Assembly: GCF_937123705.1 (NCBI RefSeq)
Contig: NZ_CAKZKO010000037.1
Span: forward strand, 62,001 to 126,000
DNA length: 64,000 nt
From: an uncultured Paraglaciecola sp.
GTDB taxonomy: Bacteria > Pseudomonadota > Gammaproteobacteria > Enterobacterales > Alteromonadaceae
Direction: 5' to 3'
Under the pieces are notes generated by a model. It made no database searches. It was not told the DNA's origin and saw only the letters and a program-made list of their open reading frames with translations. The position numbers were made by a program, and so were the translations under genes. Shown in pieces: positions 56,546-64,000 of the stretch. Each line of letters begins with the position of its first letter. Positions within the stretch are counted from its first letter, which is position 1.

Positions 56546-58645
56546 TTAACTTCCTATGAGGCTTTGCAATAACTTGGTTTTCGCCGCTTTAAATTCTTCA
56601 TCATTCAAATACCCCTGTTGGTGCAAATTGACTAATTTGTCCAACGAGTCCACCACACCGGTTTGTACAATTGCTTGCCCGTCCGTCATTACTTCGGCGT
56701 TTTCAGCTACTTTACTGTCTTTGCCGTCGTTATTTGTGACACTGTGGCGCTCACTTGCTTCGTTATTGGCCTTGGCCCTCGCGAGTTTTTTAGTTCGCGC
56801 TGCAAAACTCTGCCCAGGAACAGCAGTTCTAGGCGCCACACGACTTTCAGTTTCCTTAGGATTAAGGTGCTTCGAGATATTCCAACAGAGGTCAAAAAGT
56901 ATGTCCACAATCTCAAAGTACTTTGAGCCAATCACCCTATTATTACCTTTTCTAAGATAGACAGATACGGGAAAATGCTCTTCCTTATTATACAAAACAA
57001 TTTCAATGTGGCGGGTTATCTCATCATGCAAGGTATCACTGTATTCTTCTATAAAAATGGCGCGGATATCTTTTTCAATTTGATTGCTAAGGGCATTACC
57101 CTGTTTATCATCGATAGTGCAAATCACATTATCGTTCAACAAAATGTCACAACCAGTAATATCTTTCAGGGGGAGGCTATAGTGCTCATCTTTCTTTATA
57201 CTTTTATAGAGCAATATATTTTGAGTCGTAGGCTCAAACCTATATCGAACATATTCACGGCTTAATAAATGGCCATGGGGTCGCTTTTCAGCATTTTTGC
57301 GGTACAGCAAAATCAATAGGACTAATACTGCAACCAAGATAACTATGTACAACCAATTATGAGTCGGTCCAGGCGTAGCTATGACTGTGGTCGGGGCTTC
57401 TGTCTCCTCTTGTCCAGAATAAACTAATAGTAGGGAGTACATTCTGCTGTTTTGGTGATCAAAAAGTATGATTTCACCTTGCTGATCTTGGTGAATACTC
57501 AATCCCGCATCAGTAGATAAATCCTGTGTTTCGATCAGTCCATCAAACACCGAAGATTCACCACCGATGAGTTCAAGAGAGCGAGATGTTAAATGCCATT
57601 GGCCATCAATCAATGTAAAATATACAACACTATTTCTGAGGCTAAGTATACTGCGCCCCTGATAGAGCAACATTGAAGACATGGGCTTTGCTTGTTGCCA
57701 AAGTGAGTTGGTTGGGGCTTGATTAAGCAAATCATCACCCAATTTAGTTTTACTCAACCAATGTTGCTCAGCGTTATTATGCTGAATAAATATGGATGCG
57801 TGTTCGTTCTTAGTCCAGTAAAAATCATCAATGTTTTGACCATTTAATAGCACTATTTCATTATTAATCTTAGGCTTTTTAACAAAAGGATTGGCACCAG
57901 ACACAGTATAATTACGCGCCCCAAACATCAAAGGGTGAATACGTAGAATTGCCCCTGAATATAAAGGGTGCTGCTGCAACTCATCTAAATAATTGAGGGA
58001 AAAATAAAGCTGTCCATAATCCGGGTTCCATTCTTTTTGAAACGGGTCAAATGCCAGTTTTTGGATGGCACCATCCTTATTTTTTATTGGTATACGTATA
58101 ATTTCTCTTTGGCTTTGAGGATCAATTTCTTGTTTCTCAAAATCATATTGCCAAGCTGTAATCACTGTTTCAAAGGTAAATTCAAAGGCAAAATTTTTGG
58201 CCTTTGGTTGTAGCAAATTACGTCTTGTTTCTGAATTGAATGTACCTGTGTGCGCTGTAAAAAAAGTGGCATAACCAGGCTTGTCTGGTTTAGTAAAACT
58301 TGGGTGAAGCGCGAAAGCGTTGAGAGACACAAACTTCTGATTTTCAAGGCTACTTGCCAAGTCCAAAATTTTCTTTTGATTATTTAAAGCGTCGCCATCA
58401 ACCCAATAAAGAATCCCGCTATCTTGCGCCACAAAAAACGAATTATCCCTATTTGGGCTAGTGAGCGGTTCTAACCATAAAGCCTCAGTACTGACATCTT
58501 TAATCTCACTTAAATCGACAATCAGTTTCAACTGGTATTCGGCTGCAAACACACTAGGTGCTAACAACAACGTACAGATCGCTATAGTCAAATAAACACT
58601 ATGCAAAAATTTTTCTTGAAAACTAATAACTAGGTGACTATTCAT
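56546..58645 (-). CDS. Exported/membrane protein with sugar-dehydrogenase-like part and SHOCT tail
   Basis: An unusual 699-residue protein. The start is ATG 58645 (a TTG precedes). A signal peptide (about 10-35, ending PSVFA) leads to a roughly 380-residue extracytoplasmic part with LSEIKDVSTEALWLEPL and FVAQDSGILYWVDGD, reminiscent of PQQ/sorbosone dehydrogenase beta-propellers but without visible catalytic residues. A transmembrane segment follows (LYIVILVAVLVLLILLY, near 433-449), then a cytoplasmic domain and a C-terminal SHOCT motif (LVNLHQQGYLNDEEFKAAKTKLL). Function is unknown; SHOCT usually aids oligomerisation. Confidence 0.75.
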   Translation of the reverse strand: MNSHLVISFQEKFLHSVYLTIAICTLLLAPSVFAAEYQLKLIVDLSEIKDVSTEALWLEPLTSPNRDNSFFVAQDSGILYWVDGDALNNQKKILDLASSLENQKFVSLNAFALHPSFTKPDKPGYATFFTAHTGTFNSETRRNLLQPKAKNFAFEFTFETVITAWQYDFEKQEIDPQSQREIIRIPIKNKDGAIQKLAFDPFQKEWNPDYGQLYFSLNYLDELQQHPLYSGAILRIHPLMFGARNYTVSGANPFVKKPKINNEIVLLNGQNIDDFYWTKNEHASIFIQHNNAEQHWLSKTKLGDDLLNQAPTNSLWQQAKPMSSMLLYQGRSILSLRNSVVYFTLIDGQWHLTSRSLELIGGESSVFDGLIETQDLSTDAGLSIHQDQQGEIILFDHQNSRMYSLLLVYSGQEETEAPTTVIATPGPTHNWLYIVILVAVLVLLILLYRKNAEKRPHGHLLSREYVRYRFEPTTQNILLYKSIKKDEHYSLPLKDITGCDILLNDNVICTIDDKQGNALSNQIEKDIRAIFIEEYSDTLHDEITRHIEIVLYNKEEHFPVSVYLRKGNNRVIGSKYFEIVDILFDLCWNISKHLNPKETESRVAPRTAVPGQSFAARTKKLARAKANNEASERHSVTNNDGKDSKVAENAEVMTDGQAIVQTGVVDSLDKLVNLHQQGYLNDEEFKAAKTKLLQSLIGS

Positions 58646-58721
58646 CAAAAGCTTAATTATCCTAAATGAGAACTTATGGCAATTCCTTACTTTGGATCAA
58701 ATTATATCAGGTAATAAATCT

Positions 58722-59471
58722 TTATTTCGGCTCATTATTGGCTAAAAAAACTTCATGTTTAAGAGCCGAGAACTGACTGATATCTAAGGTAGATTTGCCT
58801 AATCCTGTTGTGTTTAATAGTGATTTAATCAAATATCTGTTGAATACGCTATTATTGTTATCATCTAGGTAGTCTTGTGGCTGTATCCATTTAGCATCTG
58901 CAATTTCGTGAGTATCTTGAATATCGATTTGGGTCGACATAGGATTCAGCTTACATACTAGGTATATATTGGACTTTCCAAAGCGATAAGGGTGAGTGCT
59001 GGCCATGGCTAAAATGGCGCTAAAAGTCGTGTAAACTCCCGTTTCTTCTAACACTTCACGGATCACCGCATCTTCAATTTTCTCGCCTAATTCGAGGTGT
59101 CCTCCCGGTAATTTATACGTTGTGGCATCCCGCTCGCGGATCACTAATATCTCACCTTGAGCATTTTGAACAAAACCACCCGCCCCTATGGAATGGGTGG
59201 GGGCGAAAGGGGCAAGATCATCCACTTGAGACTTATAAATTAAAGTCACTTCTGCGCTCAAACAGTTATGAAAAGTAAAACCGAGCTTAGTGGCTGCGTC
59301 AATTAAATGGGCTAATTCTATAGGCAAAGTTAACCAAATAACCGCCTTATTATTTACCTTTGCGTGATTCAATAAAGCCCGAAGTTGTAGCGCAAACACT
59401 TGGATATCTTCAGGCAACTGCTTGCTGTCGATTATCACACCATTAAAATTATTGTATTCAAATGCTAACAA
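58722..59471 (-). CDS. NUDIX hydrolase with extra N-terminal domain
   Basis: A 249-residue protein. The Nudix box spans residues 123-146 (GGHLELGE at its start and REVLEETGV at its end), with the expected Gly, Glu and Arg-Glu residues, so it cuts a nucleoside diphosphate linked to another moiety. The first about 90 residues form an additional domain, as in the pre-Nudix group. It starts with TTG at 59471, two bases after the stop codon of the MBL gene, so translation is coupled. Confidence 0.87.
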   Translation of the reverse strand: MLAFEYNNFNGVIIDSKQLPEDIQVFALQLRALLNHAKVNNKAVIWLTLPIELAHLIDAATKLGFTFHNCLSAEVTLIYKSQVDDLAPFAPTHSIGAGGFVQNAQGEILVIRERDATTYKLPGGHLELGEKIEDAVIREVLEETGVYTTFSAILAMASTHPYRFGKSNIYLVCKLNPMSTQIDIQDTHEIADAKWIQPQDYLDDNNNSVFNRYLIKSLLNTTGLGKSTLDISQFSALKHEVFLANNEPK

Positions 59472-59473
59472 AA

Positions 59474-60511
59474 CTACTCACTGGTTTTAAAAACGAAATG
59501 GCCATCGCTATTAATTTCTCGGCTCGCGCCACCTGAGAAATACAAGTAATTAAGGTGGGAGAACGCCTCAGCAATAGCAAAAAACATATTCTGATCACTT
59601 AGCTTGCGTTTAAACAACACAGGTAAACATTGCTCAATAGTTTTACCTTGCACGCAAAACGCCCTTAGATTATCTAAATGCTGGTGATGATGACTGATAA
59701 GTTCTTGTACCCTAGTATGTAAACCGTGAAAAGGCCTTTTATGGGAAGGCAACACTAAGCAATCTGCTGGTAACTGAGTAAATTGCGGTAAAGTATCTAA
59801 GTACAGTTGCAATGAGTTAGCATCGGGCTCGGTACTGTAGACCCCAATATTCGGTGAAATACCCGGTAATACATGATCTCCCGATATCAATATGTTGGTG
59901 TCGGCATTAAACAAACACACATGCTCAGGGGAATGACCTCGGCCAATATACACCTGCCAATCATGCTTACCTATGGTCAGTTTATCGCCTTGCTGCAAGC
60001 GATAAAATTGTAACGGAATAGGCCGAATAACCTGCCCTACTCCTTTGCTGTTTTTACGATTTTTACTGGCGTTTTCCACATAGTCTTTTGACATGCCACA
60101 GCGCACTAAATACTCGTCATCTTGCCAATCAGAAGCACCGCGAGCGCCAGCAGATAAGGCCCGGGCGGTAAAATACTCGGCCTGGCTCATAAACAAGGGC
60201 ACTCGAAATCGCTCCACTAAATACCCTGCCATACCAATATGGTCTGGGTGCAAGTGAGTGACTATGACCTTAGTGATGGGTTTATCTAAGGTATCCAGTA
60301 AAGTATCCCACAATGCTTCTGAACGGCTGGTTCCTATACCCGTATCAATAACCGCATAGCCTTGTTGTCCATTGTGATTATCTTCAAGTAAATACAGGTT
60401 GATGTGGTCAAGATCGAAGGGCAATGGCATACGAAGCCAAAATATTCCTTCGGCCACTTGTTGTAGCTTGCCTAATTCGGGTATTCCAGTATCTATAAAA
60501 GTGACGTGCAT
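59474..60511 (-). CDS. MBL-fold metallohydrolase
   Basis: A metallo-beta-lactamase fold protein of 345 residues. The metal motif is THLHPDHIG (HxHxDH at 86-91), with further ligands in GRGHSPEH and ISGDHVLPG. The C-terminal helical extension (about 270-345) is typical of larger hydrolases of this fold such as those acting on thioesters or nucleotides. Substrate is unknown. It is two bases upstream of the Nudix gene in one operon; the pairing may indicate a detoxification or repair role, an inference. Confidence 0.9.
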   Translation of the reverse strand: MHVTFIDTGIPELGKLQQVAEGIFWLRMPLPFDLDHINLYLLEDNHNGQQGYAVIDTGIGTSRSEALWDTLLDTLDKPITKVIVTHLHPDHIGMAGYLVERFRVPLFMSQAEYFTARALSAGARGASDWQDDEYLVRCGMSKDYVENASKNRKNSKGVGQVIRPIPLQFYRLQQGDKLTIGKHDWQVYIGRGHSPEHVCLFNADTNILISGDHVLPGISPNIGVYSTEPDANSLQLYLDTLPQFTQLPADCLVLPSHKRPFHGLHTRVQELISHHHQHLDNLRAFCVQGKTIEQCLPVLFKRKLSDQNMFFAIAEAFSHLNYLYFSGGASREINSDGHFVFKTSE

Positions 60512-60613
60512 AGAGTTTCAAATATAAATTTCGAGATGACTATTAGACCCAAAAATTCACGCAACTTCCAAGCATCATTATGTATTGATATCTATCAAAG
60601 AAAAATATCGGGG

Positions 60614-61654
60614 TTATTTATGTGGTTTGGTACTACTTAGGCTAGCCAACTCTGGATCCACAAAGGCTGCCTCTCCACTTCCCCACAAAGCAGACGGAAT
60701 GTCCGACATGACTCCATTATCGAAACTAAAGTGACTGGCGCGATCTTTGGCCACCAGCAAAGGCCCATCAAGATCCACATAGTCCGCTAGACCGCACAAT
60801 GTATAAGCGGGGGCCATAGCAAGGGAGCTACCTACCATACAGCCCACCATAATTTCAAAATCTAATGACTTGGCTTTTGTTAACAAATTAGCCGCTTCGG
60901 TTAAGCCGCCGGTTTTATCCAGCTTAATATTAATCGCATTATACTTACCCACTAAATTAGGCAAACCATCAGCCCCATGACAAGACTCATCGGCGCAAAT
61001 CGCAATAGGAGATTGAAAACCTAGCAGGTCGTCATCGAAGTCTGCCGGTAGGGGTTGCTCAATCAAAGCCACATTGCAGGCTTTTAAAGGTTCAACTATT
61101 TGTGCAAGCAATTTTATGTCCCAAGCTTCGTTGGCATCCAGAATAAAACGGCTCTGTGGACAGACTTGATGGATTGCCTGCATCTTGGTTACCACAGAGT
61201 CCGCATCTAATTTGACTTTAATAAGAGGTGCGTTACTGAGTTTTTTGGCTTCCTCGTGCATTTTTTCTGCACTATCCACACTGATGGTTTGCGCTGTGAT
61301 ACAAGAATTAATTGCCGGAAGGTTTAATAGCGTACCGACAGGCGTTGCACGTATTTTTGCGGTTAAATCCCAAAGCGCACAATCCACAGCATTTCTGGCA
61401 GAGCCTGGGGCAAGCATAGAATTAAGCCTTGCATGATCTTCGACACTCGAAAGCCGCAGCGCCTTGATTTGTTGCACAACACTATCAATAGACTCGCCGT
61501 AACGGCCATAAGGCACCGCCTCTCCCCAACCAATAAAAGTCCCGTCGCTGATGACTACTACTACCACTTCGGCGCTGGTTTTAGCCCCGCGGGATATTCT
61601 AAAAACTTGGGCTAAAGGCAAGGATTGGTGAAAAACCTGAATATTTAAGCTCAT
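60614..61654 (-). CDS. dgcA: N-acetyl-D-glutamate racemase DgcA (enolase superfamily)
   Basis: A 346-residue enolase-superfamily protein close to dipeptide epimerases. Catalytic lysines sit in IKVKLD; metal ligands are in ILDANEAWD, LIEQPLP and CADESCHG, with a final lysine in INIKLDKTGG. In marine bacteria DgcA, with DgcN, converts D-glutamate by way of its N-acetyl form to the L form. Its start overlaps the dgcN stop by four bases (ATGA), so the pair is translationally coupled. Called Ala-Glu epimerase by simple similarity; the dgcN neighbour decides the call. Confidence 0.85.
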   Translation of the reverse strand: MSLNIQVFHQSLPLAQVFRISRGAKTSAEVVVVVISDGTFIGWGEAVPYGRYGESIDSVVQQIKALRLSSVEDHARLNSMLAPGSARNAVDCALWDLTAKIRATPVGTLLNLPAINSCITAQTISVDSAEKMHEEAKKLSNAPLIKVKLDADSVVTKMQAIHQVCPQSRFILDANEAWDIKLLAQIVEPLKACNVALIEQPLPADFDDDLLGFQSPIAICADESCHGADGLPNLVGKYNAINIKLDKTGGLTEAANLLTKAKSLDFEIMVGCMVGSSLAMAPAYTLCGLADYVDLDGPLLVAKDRASHFSFDNGVMSDIPSALWGSGEAAFVDPELASLSSTKPHK

Positions 61655-62661
61655 AGGAAATTGTCCAAAATAGTTTTCATCTCATGCCTAAAAGGGTCGG
61701 CTACCGGTAAACCTAGGCGCTGTGACAATTCATCACATTGTTGCAAGGCCTGTTGTTCATTTAATGCAGAGGAATTCACCGACACACCTACTACCTTAGC
61801 TTCAGGGTTGGTTAACCTTGCCGCCGACTCATTTAGTGCTATGGTGTGTTCAATTGTTGGCACAGCGTATTGAGGTAGTCCTCGCATATGGGCCCGTCCA
61901 AAGGCATGGCATATCACTAGCGCATCAGCTTGAGCGCCATGTAACAAACCTAAGCTTACTCCGGCAAAGGCGGGGTGCGATAACGAGCCCTGCCCTTCTA
62001 TAATATCCCAGTGCTCTGGCTGGTTGTCGGGCGACAAGGACTCCACCGCGCCAGAGATAAAGTCTGACACCACACAATCAATTGCCACCCCGCCGCCACT
62101 GATTAAAATGCCGCATTGGCCTGTTGCTCGAAACGTACTGGCTACGCCACGATTATCCATGGCCTTTTTCAGGCTAAGAGAGGTATACATTTTACCCACA
62201 GAGCAATCTGTGCCTACCGTTAAGATGCGCTTACCTGTTCTTTTGGTACCTGTACCTGTGCGGAATTTATCCTTGGGATGGCGAAGGTCAATCAATTGTC
62301 TGTTTAGTAACTGGGCTTTGGTTTTGATAACTTCGATATCAGACAACTTATCATGCAAACCACTGACAATATCCAGCCCAGCATCGAGCGCTTCAAGAAT
62401 AGCCGGTACCCAAGCCGAGTCTAAGGTGCCACCGCTATTGGCAAAGCCTAAGACAAAACTTTTAGCCCCTAATTGCGCCGCGTGTGCAATGCTCATATCA
62501 GGTAAACCCGTGGTCACCGAGCAGCCAGGCAGAGTAAATTCCCCGACGCAGTGTTCAGGACACCAATCGGCAGCACTTCGCGCCATTTTAATACTTAATG
62601 GGTCAACAGCATCGCCGATAAAAAGAAGGTAAGGAGACTTAATATTCATGGTTAGGCTCAT
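61651..62661 (-). CDS. dgcN: D-glutamate N-acetyltransferase DgcN (DUF1611)
   Basis: A 336-residue DUF1611 protein. The N-terminal part has LFIGDAVDPLSIKMARSAADWCPEHCVGEF and the C-terminal half has a P-loop-like segment, TVGTDCSVGKMYTSLSLKKAM, and DIIEGQGSLSHPAFAGVSLGLLHG. In the described marine D-glutamate pathway DgcN N-acetylates D-glutamate, and DgcA then racemises the product. The frame starts at ATG 62661; ATG 62649 is also possible and neither has a strong ribosome site. It overlaps dgcA by four bases. Confidence 0.83.
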   Translation of the reverse strand: MSLTMNIKSPYLLFIGDAVDPLSIKMARSAADWCPEHCVGEFTLPGCSVTTGLPDMSIAHAAQLGAKSFVLGFANSGGTLDSAWVPAILEALDAGLDIVSGLHDKLSDIEVIKTKAQLLNRQLIDLRHPKDKFRTGTGTKRTGKRILTVGTDCSVGKMYTSLSLKKAMDNRGVASTFRATGQCGILISGGGVAIDCVVSDFISGAVESLSPDNQPEHWDIIEGQGSLSHPAFAGVSLGLLHGAQADALVICHAFGRAHMRGLPQYAVPTIEHTIALNESAARLTNPEAKVVGVSVNSSALNEQQALQQCDELSQRLGLPVADPFRHEMKTILDNFL

Positions 62662-62726
62662 TTATTGGAATAAATTAATTGCTATGATAGGCGGATTGAT
62701 TGTAATAAAAAGTACCATCCGTTTCA

Positions 62727-63644
62727 CTATTCATAACCCTGGGTTATGGCGGTTAAAGCCTGTACTTGTTGCACTTCAGTTTTAACAAATTCGGTAAATT
62801 CTTCACACACTCTGGGTAAAGGCTGACTGTCAAGATATAACCCTTTAAGTTGAATCGGTAATGAAGGCTCAAAGGAAGCCATACTGGTGTTATCAGATAA
62901 ATTACCTAGGGCGGTGTATTTGTCTATGGTGCAGCAACCTAGCCCCTGTGATACCAACTTAGCGGCAATAAAATAGGTATCCACTTGCAGTGAACTTTTT
63001 ATCTGAATATTACTTCTGGCTAAGTGGTTCCATACTAAATCACCGAGTGGGCCGCTGCCCCAAATGCCAATTAATTCAGTATCAGCCAAATCCTCAATAG
63101 CTAATTTTTCAGGCTTATGGGGGAAAACCTCATCTGGATATAAGACAACCATCTCACTTTCGCCTAAATCAAGTTCTTTAACACCGGGCATAGATGGCGA
63201 CGAATACAACAGGGCCAGATCACATTTGTGCTCTATCAGTGCTTGCAGGGCTTCTTCGTTGTGAAGGGTTTGCAACTTAAAACGCACCTTAGGATGGCGT
63301 TGCCGAAATTTAGCAATGGCCTTAGGCAAAAGGTCAAATCCCAATGCCGGCGACAGTGCAATATTGACTAATCCGTCGGCACTGTGCTGAATGTTTTCTG
63401 ACATTTTTCGAATAGAATGAATTTGTTTATAGATTTTATCCACATCAGAAAACAGCATGTTGGCTTCGGCCGTGGGGATAAGTTTGCCTTTGGCTCTTTT
63501 AAATAATTGAAAGCCCAATTGTTGCTCTGCATGGGCCAATACCTTGCTTACCGATGGCTGCGACACATACAACAACTTGGCAGCATTAGTGATTGAGCCC
63601 GTGGTATAAATCGCATGGAATATTTCAATATGCCTAAGGCGCAT
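62727..63644 (-). CDS. dgcR: LysR family regulator beside dgcN-dgcA
   Basis: A 305-residue LysR regulator with a clear N-terminal helix-turn-helix (RHIEIFHAIYTTGSITNAAKLLYVSQPSVSKVLAHAEQ, about 3-42) and an effector domain. It is on the same strand as, and immediately upstream of, dgcN, 65 bases away. In known loci a LysR regulator, DgcR, responds to D-glutamate and activates dgcN-dgcA. Here the position supports the same role, but no site was mapped. Confidence 0.85.
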   Translation of the reverse strand: MRLRHIEIFHAIYTTGSITNAAKLLYVSQPSVSKVLAHAEQQLGFQLFKRAKGKLIPTAEANMLFSDVDKIYKQIHSIRKMSENIQHSADGLVNIALSPALGFDLLPKAIAKFRQRHPKVRFKLQTLHNEEALQALIEHKCDLALLYSSPSMPGVKELDLGESEMVVLYPDEVFPHKPEKLAIEDLADTELIGIWGSGPLGDLVWNHLARSNIQIKSSLQVDTYFIAAKLVSQGLGCCTIDKYTALGNLSDNTSMASFEPSLPIQLKGLYLDSQPLPRVCEEFTEFVKTEVQQVQALTAITQGYE

Positions 63645-63655
63645 AATTTATCTCA

Positions 63656-64000
63656 CTAAGCCCAAATAAGCGTACAAAGTGTCCACAATATTGCGGCAAT
63701 GAAAGCGGCAATAGATGCGGGGACAATTTGCGATTTAACGTGATCCATCAAGTCACAGCCTGTGGTCATGGCACTTAAAATAGTGGTATCAGATATAGGT
63801 GAACATTGATCGCCATATACACTGCCATTTAGCACTGTGGCAAAACAAATCGCCATATAAATTTCTGGATTAGCCAACATCTGCGAATCGGCAATCCCCC
63901 AAGCAAGAGGCATTGCCAAAGGAAAGGCTATGGCATAGGTACCCCAACTGGTGCCTGTAGAAAAGGCAATAATCATGGTTAACACTTGCAGCAATACCGG
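63656..64000 (-). CDS. NhaC-family Na+/H+ antiporter, C-terminal part (cut by window edge)
   Basis: About 114 C-terminal residues remain, in frame to the edge. They show [31 protein letters not shown] and [27 protein letters not shown], the typical NhaC-type motif, and a final span. The start lies beyond the right edge. It ends 11 bases before the LysR gene on the same strand, so it is likely cotranscribed into the dgcR gene. An Na+-coupled exchange role near D-amino acid genes suggests amino acid or organic acid uptake rather than simple sodium export, which is inference. Confidence 0.9.
   Translation of the reverse strand, partial: PVLLQVLTMIIAFSTGTSWGTYAIAFPLAMPLAWGIADSQMLANPEIYMAICFATVLNGSVYGDQCSPISDTTILSAMTTGCDLMDHVKSQIVPASIAAFIAAILWTLCTLIWA

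Overview
The window looks like chromosomal DNA of a marine gammaproteobacterium of the order Alteromonadales, most likely the Alteromonas/Glaciecola/Paraglaciecola group. The base composition is moderately AT-rich. Several blocks keep Escherichia coli gene order (queA/tgt/yajC/secD; apt-dnaX-ybaB-recR-htpG-adk; fadR / nhaB-dsbB; the yjfIJ-KLM-yjfC set). Marine traits include a D-glutamate (dgcN-dgcA) locus, NhaB and NhaC type sodium antiporters and a PEP-CTERM protein. The genus is inferred from gene content and protein resemblance, not from a marker gene. No rRNA, tRNA, CRISPR array, transposase or prophage gene was recognised.

Layout. 1-5.4 kb: the tRNA queuosine and Sec block (secD partial, yajC, tgt, queA), with tgt and queA separated by two genes on the other strand, a membrane protein of unknown function and a PEP-CTERM protein. 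5.5-5.6 kb: a candidate small RNA with its own promoter and terminator. 6.1-12.6 kb: an envelope/polyamine operon (yjfI, PspA-like yjfJ, a potassium channel, yjfK, yjfL, yjfM, yjfC) followed by a rhomboid protease and a VC0807-like membrane protein. 12.7-15 kb: alkaline phosphatase and CheV. 15.3-20.4 kb: the glyoxylate shunt (isocitrate lyase, LysR regulator, malate synthase G). 20.4-25 kb: a MacAB-like efflux operon with two permeases. 25.3-32.7 kb: a MAPEG gene and the adk-htpG-recR-ybaB-dnaX-apt block, with a sigma-32-like promoter before htpG, a probable programmed frameshift in dnaX and an unlisted 40-residue membrane protein before apt. 32.8-34.9 kb: an hvfABC-type copper-binding RiPP operon, the most distinctive system here. 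35-38.6 kb: glnB, nadE, a pseudopilin, gloA and a glycerophosphodiester phosphodiesterase. 38.6-51.6 kb: a GMC oxidoreductase, a wax-ester synthase/DGAT, TetR, an orphan ParA, DUF445, a patatin lipase, two phasins, FadR, NhaB and DsbB. 51.6-60.5 kb: fdhD and mostly unlinked enzymes and hypotheticals. 60.6-64 kb: D-glutamate catabolism (dgcA, dgcN, a LysR regulator) and the end of an NhaC antiporter.

How the genes fit together. Several clusters point to use and storage of acetyl-CoA and lipids: the glyoxylate shunt, FadR, wax-ester synthase, patatin lipase and phasins. The ParA beside a phasin with a histone-like tail suggests that storage granules may be partitioned with the nucleoid. The hvf operon, the efflux pump and the yjf operon suggest investment in envelope and metal stress. 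Functions of the DUF proteins are family assignments made by eye; no search was run.
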